Below, in pieces: positions 7,964 to 14,503 of a DNA stretch of 49,635 bases. Within the stretch, counting starts at the first letter, position 1. Every line of letters starts with the position of its first letter. Made by a program: the position numbers and the translations under genes. Location of the stretch: NCBI RefSeq assembly GCF_019913785.1, contig NZ_JAIOHK010000065.1, positions 1 through 49,635 on the forward strand, given 5' to 3'. The stretch is from Altibacter sp. GTDB taxonomy: Bacteria; Bacteroidota; Bacteroidia; Flavobacteriales; Flavobacteriaceae. A model generated the notes under the pieces. The model ran no database searches. It was not told the DNA's origin and was given only the letters and a program-made list of their open reading frames with translations.

Positions 7964-8470
7964 ATGAGCAATACAGGAGATACATACAAACACGGTTTTA
8001 AAACACCCGATGGGTATTTTGAAGATTTCGAGGCAAGGGTTTTCGACGAATCGTCTATTTCGAAACTCCCGGATACATCCGGATTCAAAGTCCCGGACGG
8101 TTATTTCGAAGCTTTTGATGCCGCCAAATTGCTTACTGTAGCATCGGCTAAAGAGTCACCCAAGGTGATTCAACTATTCCGCAACAACTATGTTCGATAT
8201 ACTGCTGCCATCGCGGCCAGTGTTCTCCTAATCCTTAGTATAGTGCGTGATAATACTTCAGGGATTGGATCCATAGATGATATTGAATTGACAGCAATTT
8301 CAGAATACATCGAAGACGAAGATGTAGACTTTGATACCTTCGATGTGATCGCACTGCTACAAGACGAAGAACTCACAAATTTAAATACGCAAAACCAATA
8401 TGTAACAGATGAAATTCTCGAAGCCTATCTGTTGGAAGCTTTGGACGATGCAACCTTATTAACCGAATGA
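7964..8470 (+). CDS. Single-pass membrane protein, candidate anti-sigma factor
   Basis: 168 residues, no recognised family. The cytoplasmic N-terminal part carries two copies of a motif F-K-x-P-D-G-Y-F-E-x-F (residues 12-22 and 41-51). A single membrane helix lies at about 78-94 (TAAIAASVLLILSIV), followed by an acidic C-terminal part (EYIEDEDVDFDTFDVIALLQDEE). Topology and position directly after an ECF sigma gene (23-bp gap), with a 4-bp ATGA overlap into the sensor gene, suggest it holds the sigma factor at the membrane. The GYFExF motif recurs in small Bacteroidota proteins next to ECF sigma genes, from memory. A zinc-binding anti-sigma motif (HxxxCxxC) is absent, as the protein has no cysteine. 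Confidence 0.65.
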   Translation: MSNTGDTYKHGFKTPDGYFEDFEARVFDESSISKLPDTSGFKVPDGYFEAFDAAKLLTVASAKESPKVIQLFRNNYVRYTAAIAASVLLILSIVRDNTSGIGSIDDIELTAISEYIEDEDVDFDTFDVIALLQDEELTNLNTQNQYVTDEILEAYLLEALDDATLLTE

Positions 8471-8907
8471 TGATGAAAAAATTAATGCTTATTATACTTT
8501 TGGTCGGCACCCCGCTGGTAGCCCAAGAGAACAGACATGAAAAAATAAAAGCACTGAAAAGAGCGCATATTACAGAAACCCTGAGTTTATCGCCTTCTGA
8601 AGCCGAAAAATTCTGGCCGGTGTACAATGTATATGAAGACCGAATGCATACACTAAAAAGATCGGAACGTAAGGAGTTAGGCATTTTTAAAGATGAATCA
8701 CTTGAGTCTATGACCGATGCCGAAGCCAATACACTCATCGACAAGATCATGGAACTAAAGAGTCAGGAAGTGCAATACCGACATGAATTAATAACCGATC
8801 TTCGGAAAGTGCTACCCCCTAAAAAAATTATTCTGCTAAAAAAGGCGGAAGACGACTTTAAAAGGCAGCTTTTAAAACAGATTAGACAACGAAAAGGAAA
8901 AAAATAA
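8467..8907 (+). CDS. Spy/CpxP-like periplasmic protein, 'sensor of ECF-type sigma factor' type
   Basis: 146 residues with a signal peptide (MMMKKLMLIILLVGTPLVAQ, cleavage probably after Ala19) and a charged, entirely helical mature part. The LSLSPSEAEKFWPVYNVYEDRM segment is typical of the Bacteroidota proteins named sensors of ECF-type sigma factors and recalls the LTxxQ helices of Spy/CpxP chaperones. Its start overlaps the preceding stop (ATGA), so it is the third gene of a sigma operon. Likely role: periplasmic sensing of misfolded proteins or envelope damage. Three in-frame ATG codons stand in a row at 8467-8475; which is used is uncertain. Confidence 0.8.
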   Translation: MMMKKLMLIILLVGTPLVAQENRHEKIKALKRAHITETLSLSPSEAEKFWPVYNVYEDRMHTLKRSERKELGIFKDESLESMTDAEANTLIDKIMELKSQEVQYRHELITDLRKVLPPKKIILLKKAEDDFKRQLLKQIRQRKGKK

Positions 8908-8961
8908 CGGTTAGAATAGTGTACGATCGTTTAATGAATATCTTAAACGATTTGTGAGGAA

Positions 8962-8989
8962 TGGGGCTCTTCGGAGCTCCATTTTATTT
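8962..8989 (+). terminator. Rho-independent terminator of the sigma factor operon
   Basis: Stem TGGGGCTC / GAGCTCCA (one G-U pair) with a TTCG tetraloop, followed by TTTTATTTA. It lies between the converging 8467 gene and the Ycf48-like gene; the T-rich tail serves the plus strand. Confidence 0.75.
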
Positions 8990-10024
8990 AAACAGTAGTT
9001 TTGATATTTTATTGGCTCCCGAAGCAAAGGCAACCGAATCGTTCACAAACTCGACAGCATAAAATCCTTCCGAAGATAATTCGGTCCATGTATCCCCCTG
9101 GTCATAACTATACGAAATACCCGGAGAACCTACCGCCACAATGCTCTTCCCCTCACTTCCGGGTACAAAACGTACAGAAGATCGATAACCCGGCCCTTTT
9201 CCATTGCTGAGAAGTTTCCACGTCTTACCCCCATTTTTAGTAATTGCTTTATTGCCCTCGTTAAAATCTTTGTCATCCCAATTTCCTCCAAAAATAACGC
9301 CTAGCGATTCGTTGTAAAAATCTACGCTGTAGATGCCGGTCATCACCTTGCCTTGAATGATTGGCGTCGCGTATACTTCCCAGGTCTTTCCTTTGTCCGG
9401 TGAATGAAAAACTCTCGCTTTCTTTCCACCCGAAACCATCCAAACATGATCTTGATAAAGGGCGAGGTTCGAATTACTCGCTGCAAAGGCTGCCTCTCCC
9501 TCCTCAACTTTCGGCAGTTTATCACAGGGTATTTTTTTCCAGGTGTTCCCTCCATCATTGGTTAGAATAACCGACAAGCAATCTTCGGTAGGGTCGCCCA
9601 TAGCAATTCCATCTTTATCATTCCAAAAGTCCATAGCATCGTAAAAGACCCGTTGCCCTTCTTCCACATATACTTCTTCCATATGAGTTGCCTCATTACC
9701 GTCGAAATCTATTTTATACAATACCGCAGGATTGGCCACACTCAATACAAATACTGCGTCCTTAATAGTCGCAATCGCTCGAAAATGCAGTAACGAGTCT
9801 TCGTATTTAATCGTACCCAACTTGGGAGTGGTTCCATCGATAAGTCCTACCCTACCCGAATTTGCCGCAAACCAAACCCTATTTTCATCCATAGGAGCTA
9901 TGGCTCTAATGCTTAAACTATCTGTATAAACAGGTGTTATTTCAACTCTGGTGAATTCCTTGGCAGGATTCTTACCGCATCCAATTATCAACGAAAGTAT
10001 AAGTAGTACAAGGCTTATTCGCAT
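8984..10024 (-). CDS. Ycf48/BNR-type beta-propeller lipoprotein
   Basis: 346 residues from ATG at 10024 (MRISLVLLILSLIIGCGK), which gives a lipoprotein signal with lipobox LIIGC. An upstream TTG at 10042 would only lengthen the signal and is less likely. The mature part shows repeated BNR/Asp-box-like turns (NDGGNTWKKIPC, SPDKGKTWEVYA, NGGKTWKLLS, YDQGDTWTELS), as in Ycf48 (photosystem II assembly factor) and sialidase-type propellers. It is often annotated as an oxidoreductase, but no redox motif is visible. Function unknown; a protein or glycan binding propeller on the outer membrane is the safest reading. Confidence 0.8.
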   Translation of the reverse strand: MRISLVLLILSLIIGCGKNPAKEFTRVEITPVYTDSLSIRAIAPMDENRVWFAANSGRVGLIDGTTPKLGTIKYEDSLLHFRAIATIKDAVFVLSVANPAVLYKIDFDGNEATHMEEVYVEEGQRVFYDAMDFWNDKDGIAMGDPTEDCLSVILTNDGGNTWKKIPCDKLPKVEEGEAAFAASNSNLALYQDHVWMVSGGKKARVFHSPDKGKTWEVYATPIIQGKVMTGIYSVDFYNESLGVIFGGNWDDKDFNEGNKAITKNGGKTWKLLSNGKGPGYRSSVRFVPGSEGKSIVAVGSPGISYSYDQGDTWTELSSEGFYAVEFVNDSVAFASGANKISKLLFK

Positions 10025-10039
10025 GAGAAAAAATTTTGT

Positions 10040-10057
10040 CAAAAGTAATCAAAACTA
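10040..10057 (-). promoter_or_regulatory. Candidate -7 boxes for the Ycf48-like gene
   Basis: On the minus strand TAGTTTTG (plus 10050-10057) and TACTTTTG (plus 10040-10047) both match TAnnTTTG, 10 bp apart and 16-26 bp before the ATG. The more distal one gives a sensible short leader. It is divergent from the methyltransferase promoter. Confidence 0.4.
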
Positions 10058-10073
10058 TTCATAGCGATTGTAA

Positions 10074-10081
10074 TACCTTTG
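10074..10081 (+). promoter_or_regulatory. Candidate -7 box for the methyltransferase gene
   Basis: TACCTTTG matches TAnnTTTG, 67 bp before the ATG at 10149. No -33 TTG at the ideal spacing. Confidence 0.4.
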
Positions 10082-10148
10082 CAGTCAATTTTAGTAGACT
10101 GAAAAACATCTGTTTGGTGGATTTCAATTTCCGATAACAAAACAAAAA

Positions 10149-11369
10149 ATGCAGACTAAACTTCACCGCAATTTGGTATTTGCGACCGTAGATTCACTTG
10201 ATCTCATCTTTAACGAAAAGAAACAGGCCGACAAGGTCTTAAGAGGTACTTTAAAAAGAGACAAGCGATGGGGATCTCGAGATCGCAGTTTTATTGCTGA
10301 AACGACCTATGATATTGTTCGTTGGAAGCGATTATACGCCGAAATTGCTGAAGTGAAGGAACCGTTTGACCGTCCTAACCTATTCCGGCTCTTTACGGTG
10401 TGGGCCACGCTCAATGGTATTAAACTACCCGATTGGAAACAATTGGAAGATACCCCCGTACGCCGCATCAAAGGTCGGTTTGACGAACTCTCAAAGATTC
10501 GGAAGTACAGAGAATCCATCCCCGATTGGTTGGATGAATTAGGCGAAAAGGAATTAGGAAAAAGATGGGATGCTGAAATTAGTGCATTAAATCAGTTAGC
10601 CGATGTCGTACTACGTGTTAACCCGTTGAAAGCTACTGTGGAACAAGTTCAGAATGAATTGAACGATCTGGAAATAGAGACTGAAACCATAGCAGGAGTC
10701 CCCCATGCCTTGAAGCTAAAAGAACGCGCCAATATCTTTTCTACCGAAGCCTTTAAAAATGGTTGGTTCGAGGTTCAAGATGCCTCCTCACAACTGGTGG
10801 CTCAATTATTAGATCCCAAGCCAGGGATGCGTGTGATCGATGCCTGTGCCGGTGCCGGAGGAAAGAGTTTGCATATTGCCGCCCTAATGGAAAACAAGGG
10901 ACAAGTAATTTCCATGGATTTGTATGAAAACAAACTAAACGAGTTAAAACGCAGAGCACGCCGCAATGGGGCGTTCAACATTGAGACGCGCGTCATCGAT
11001 TCTACCAAGGTGATAAAGAAATTGATCGAAAAGGCGGATAAGGTATTGATCGATGCCCCTTGTTCGGGTTTAGGTGTTTTAAAACGAAATCCGGATACCA
11101 AATGGAAAACGACACCCGATTTCCTTGAAAAAGTAACGCGGACGCAAGCCGAGTTATTGGATTCGTATTCGCGAATGGTAAAACCGGGCGGACAATTGGT
11201 GTATGCCACCTGTTCTATTTTACCTTCAGAAAACGACAAACAGGTAAAGGCTTTCCTGAAGCGTGATTCGGGTAAAGAATTTGATCTGATAAAAGACAAA
11301 AAGGTATGGCCCAGTGAGTCGGGCTTTGATGGGTTTTATATGGCCTTACTTCAGAAAAAAGAATCGTAA
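10149..11369 (+). CDS. RsmB/NOP2-family RNA (cytosine-5) methyltransferase
   Basis: 406 residues. An N-terminal NusB-like helical part (about 1-150) is followed by the SAM-dependent methyltransferase domain: VIDACAGAGGKSLHIAAL (SAM-binding motif I), DAPCSGLGVLKRNPD (motif IV, Cys305) and YATCSILPSEN (motif VI, Cys355). The two cysteines are the pair used by m5C RNA methyltransferases, one attacking C6 of the base, the other releasing product. The likely substrate is 16S rRNA, by analogy with RsmB, but this is inferred. It ends in a terminator shared with the converging T9SS gene. Confidence 0.9.
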   Translation: MQTKLHRNLVFATVDSLDLIFNEKKQADKVLRGTLKRDKRWGSRDRSFIAETTYDIVRWKRLYAEIAEVKEPFDRPNLFRLFTVWATLNGIKLPDWKQLEDTPVRRIKGRFDELSKIRKYRESIPDWLDELGEKELGKRWDAEISALNQLADVVLRVNPLKATVEQVQNELNDLEIETETIAGVPHALKLKERANIFSTEAFKNGWFEVQDASSQLVAQLLDPKPGMRVIDACAGAGGKSLHIAALMENKGQVISMDLYENKLNELKRRARRNGAFNIETRVIDSTKVIKKLIEKADKVLIDAPCSGLGVLKRNPDTKWKTTPDFLEKVTRTQAELLDSYSRMVKPGGQLVYATCSILPSENDKQVKAFLKRDSGKEFDLIKDKKVWPSESGFDGFYMALLQKKES

Positions 11370-11392
11370 CCATTTCCTTTTACTACAAAACA

Positions 11393-11420
11393 AAAAGAGC
11401 GGCTTTCCAGCCGCTCTTTT
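11393..11420. terminator. Bidirectional Rho-independent terminator
   Basis: Perfect 12-bp stem AAAAGAGCGGCT / AGCCGCTCTTTT with a TTCC loop, A-rich on the left and T-rich on the right, so it can stop both the methyltransferase transcript and the leftward T9SS gene. A related hairpin with the same GAGCGGCT core follows the paralogue at 14462-14481. Confidence 0.85.
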
Positions 11421-11438
11421 CATCTTTAAATCCTAAAA

Positions 11439-14357
11439 TTATTTAACAATAATTCTTCCGGTTTTGAAAGACGTAGTGGTTTGTCCACCAATCTTTATTA
11501 AATAAACACCGCTAGAGACTTTAGACATATCCAAACTCATTCGATAGGCACCATCGTTTCGTGGCACTCTCTTATTAAAAGCTAATTCCTGTCCTAGTAC
11601 ATTGTAAACACCTAGATAAACACCACCATCAAAACTAGTCTTTAAAACGACCTCAAACTGATTGTTAGGCAAGGAAACAATGTTTAAATCTGATTCAGAA
11701 ATAGCAATGTCTTCCAATCCGAGGTCTCCAATATTAGCAGAGTAATCTTCTGTTTCACCGTATTGAGTTTCCTCACAAGGATCGTTAGGAACAGGTGCTT
11801 GCCAGTTCGACTTGGCTCGCATTCTGTGTTGTCCGAAGGCAGCATTAGCTGGTATGATTAAATCCACTGTTACGGTATAGGAACCGGAAGCCTGTCCGGG
11901 AGCTATCACGAAATTTGGTACCACTACCTCGTCATTTGTAAAGGTAAAATCGTCATTAAAATCAATCCAAACCTTTACGTTCTGATCTCCATATCCTGTT
12001 GTAAATGTAATATCGTAAGTCCCTCCTGCTCCTAAATTGGCTACTTGGGCAGTAAAATCACCATATCCTTCACAACCGGAAACATTATTAATTTCGGCAA
12101 TAGAAACCAATTGGAATCCATCTCCGAAAGAACAATCCATCTGTGGTTGACATAATACATTTTCGATTACTGCAGTGGCCTCATCGTTAGTTGCATCCAT
12201 ATCACCTCCTAAGGCAGTAGAAACACTTACGTTATAGGTTCCTAAGGCTGAGAAATCGGCTGTAGTTGCAAAATCAAAGCTTATTTCTTCTTCCGCAAGG
12301 ATTGGACCGGCAAAGGTTTCCACTACCGGAGTCCCGCCATCGATCACATACTGTACATCAAAATTTGATTGTGTTGCAGCACCATAATTCTTTAAAGTAA
12401 CTGAGATTGTTTCCGCATTGCTCAAACCCGACCCCGATACCGGAGCTGTAATTTCAAGGGCTCCAACGTCATTAGCCAATAAATGCGTAACATTCTTTGT
12501 AAACGGGTCATTGGCAGCAAATTCATCTCCTGCCAAATTAGTTCTCGCTTCAATAGCATAGGTCTGTCCTGATGTAGATAGATCTACTGTTTGGGCAAAC
12601 GTATAGGTTTCGACAGAATTAGCAGCTACAGGTCCTGTAAACACTTCAGAAGCCACTAAATTTCCATCAACACGAAGTTCAACAGGAATATTAGACTGTG
12701 GTGCCGATCCAAAATTACGGATACTTACTTCAACCGTTTCGGCATTTGTTAAAATCCCATTGGAAGGTTGTGCAATATTGCTAACACCCACATCGGCAGT
12801 AAATCCTCCAGAAAGTGAAAAAGAGGCAATTTGCGTTCTCCATTGATTGTTGGAAGAAAAATAATCTCCCGTATACCAGAACGTAAAATTGTCCGGATCC
12901 ATAGTCATATGCGAATAATCACCATATCTATTACTATTAGTTCGTACTCCGGGGCCGTCAATAATTGTTGTTTCGGCCAGCGTCATTTGCCCTAAAGGGT
13001 CACCATCGAAACGACCGGTGTATCTTAATGAAACCGCCAAGGTGGTACTTGCTGTTGTATAGGCTAAACCTATATTTCCAGCCGCATCCATTGCGGAGCT
13101 ACTCATTACGCGACTGTGTCCATCCGCTATTGAATACGTTCCTTCTTGAAAAATGACCCAAGGATTTACCGCATCGTTGCGTAATTCAATCCATCGAATT
13201 CCACCTGTTTCGTTCGCATCAATAAAGGTATTGAAGGTAATTAACCAAGAATTATGAGAGCCAAAACTTCGATAGTTGGCAGCAAATGAAATAATTCCAC
13301 CATGACCGGCAAGTCTTTGCGCAGTGCCCGGTTGATGGATTGATCCATTCCCATTTCCAAATAATTCTCCAGCGTCAAACGGATCGGTTGTAATTTCTAA
13401 GGGTGCCGAGATGGTTGAATTCCCAACAGTTCCCCAGTCCATATCAATTTCCCAAACTTTTAAGTGATCAAATGAAACGCCATTCCATGCATCATCCTGC
13501 AAATACGTAATATACCCTGGCGTATTTGGATCAATCGTAGTTCCTAATAGGTTTGCTGGTTCCGGACTTTTTACTTGATTTGGATTAACCACTACACCCG
13601 GCAAATTAAAAATGAGTATTTGAGGATTAGCTCCTCCTGCCAACATCACGTCGCGTTCCATTACAAATCCCTGTGTGGTTTGTCCATTCAAATTTACGGT
13701 ACCATAGTAACCGTCATGCCAAACACCGTAGTGTGGGTAATCTGGGAAACCGCTAAATTGATATTGCCAAACATTATAAGCACCGGTTGGATCGCTTGTT
13801 TCAGAAACTCCAATCGCTAGTGAGTTATTTAATGCCCCAAACTCACTTACAACCCATCGGTCTGCCAATTGATCGTATAATACGATAGGATCACCGTTAT
13901 TAGACGGAATTCCTAGGAATGCTGATAAGCTTACGGGACCTACCAATAAGGTTCCTGTTTTATCAAAAATTTTCACAAGTGAGTTTACAGAGTGGACATA
14001 ATGGGCTGGACCCACGGCTCCTGTAGGATCGGGAGGAAAAAATCCTGATTCGGAGGCAGAAGCTCCAATAAAGTTTTGCTCTAGCGGAAAGGCTTCAATT
14101 TGCCCTGGTTCTGTTTGTAAATTTTGAATAACCGTTGTGGTGTTATTCGCTTCTTGTTGTGTGTTCGACTCATTAGGAACCATAGTCATGGCCTTGGGGT
14201 CGTGGAACTCGGCTGTCATGACAGGAAAGTCACGAAGTGGGATGGTTTTTCCAATAAAGGTACCTACGATTATTTCGGTAGGTGGATAAGCTTCCTGAGC
14301 TGTAAGTCCGAGACTACAAATTAGCCCTAGGGCCAATAGTACATTTTTTAGTTTCAT
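11439..14357 (-). CDS. Secreted T9SS protein with CARDB-like repeats and GEVED domain (paralogue A)
   Basis: 972 residues. Signal peptide at 1-20 (MKLKNVLLALGLICSLGLTA). A large N-terminal domain (about 100-510) contains the conserved segments FPPDPTGAVGPAHYVHSVNS and GDPIVLYDQLADRWVVSEFG. Two CARDB-like beta-sandwich repeats follow near 517-610 and 629-720 (both with LTNAETVEVSIRNFG-like cores), then a GEVED domain near 745-880 (DQNVKVWIDFNDDFTFTNDE), and a T9SS type A sorting domain at the end (VYNVLGQELAFN ... GVYLIKIGG ... GRIIVK). It is exported through the outer membrane and anchored or released at the surface. Enzymatic activity is not evident; adhesion or polymer binding is possible. 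A paralogue of identical length lies directly upstream. Confidence 0.88.
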   Translation of the reverse strand: MKLKNVLLALGLICSLGLTAQEAYPPTEIIVGTFIGKTIPLRDFPVMTAEFHDPKAMTMVPNESNTQQEANNTTTVIQNLQTEPGQIEAFPLEQNFIGASASESGFFPPDPTGAVGPAHYVHSVNSLVKIFDKTGTLLVGPVSLSAFLGIPSNNGDPIVLYDQLADRWVVSEFGALNNSLAIGVSETSDPTGAYNVWQYQFSGFPDYPHYGVWHDGYYGTVNLNGQTTQGFVMERDVMLAGGANPQILIFNLPGVVVNPNQVKSPEPANLLGTTIDPNTPGYITYLQDDAWNGVSFDHLKVWEIDMDWGTVGNSTISAPLEITTDPFDAGELFGNGNGSIHQPGTAQRLAGHGGIISFAANYRSFGSHNSWLITFNTFIDANETGGIRWIELRNDAVNPWVIFQEGTYSIADGHSRVMSSSAMDAAGNIGLAYTTASTTLAVSLRYTGRFDGDPLGQMTLAETTIIDGPGVRTNSNRYGDYSHMTMDPDNFTFWYTGDYFSSNNQWRTQIASFSLSGGFTADVGVSNIAQPSNGILTNAETVEVSIRNFGSAPQSNIPVELRVDGNLVASEVFTGPVAANSVETYTFAQTVDLSTSGQTYAIEARTNLAGDEFAANDPFTKNVTHLLANDVGALEITAPVSGSGLSNAETISVTLKNYGAATQSNFDVQYVIDGGTPVVETFAGPILAEEEISFDFATTADFSALGTYNVSVSTALGGDMDATNDEATAVIENVLCQPQMDCSFGDGFQLVSIAEINNVSGCEGYGDFTAQVANLGAGGTYDITFTTGYGDQNVKVWIDFNDDFTFTNDEVVVPNFVIAPGQASGSYTVTVDLIIPANAAFGQHRMRAKSNWQAPVPNDPCEETQYGETEDYSANIGDLGLEDIAISESDLNIVSLPNNQFEVVLKTSFDGGVYLGVYNVLGQELAFNKRVPRNDGAYRMSLDMSKVSSGVYLIKIGGQTTTSFKTGRIIVK

Positions 14358-14390
14358 GTTAAATGATTTAGTTTTTGATGATTAGAAGCG

Positions 14391-14419
14391 ACAAGATACG
14401 CGAATAATTTAATTCAAAA
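14391..14419 (-). promoter_or_regulatory. Candidate promoter of T9SS paralogue A
   Basis: On the minus strand TTTTG (plus 14415-14419), a 16-bp spacer, and TATCTTGT (plus 14391-14398), close to TAnnTTTG. The same arrangement and spacing stand upstream of paralogue B, so it was duplicated with the gene. Confidence 0.4.
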
Positions 14420-14452
14420 CCTACAAAAGTGGTAGGCAATACGCCCTGAAGG

Positions 14453-14481
14453 TCAAAAAAAGAGCGGCTAGAAAGCCGCTC
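14453..14481 (-). terminator. Terminator of T9SS paralogue B
   Basis: 8-bp stem GAGCGGCT/AGCCGCTC with loop AGAA at 14462-14481; on the minus strand the stem is followed by a run of seven U residues. It lies about 22 bp past the stop codon. The stem core equals that of the terminator after paralogue A. Confidence 0.8.
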
Positions 14482-14503
14482 ATTTCATCTTTAAATCCTA
14501 AAA

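Noticed and set aside
10802-11299. 165-codon minus-strand ORF inside the methyltransferase gene
   Set aside because: Antisense to the conserved SAM-binding part of a clear enzyme gene; no family resemblance.
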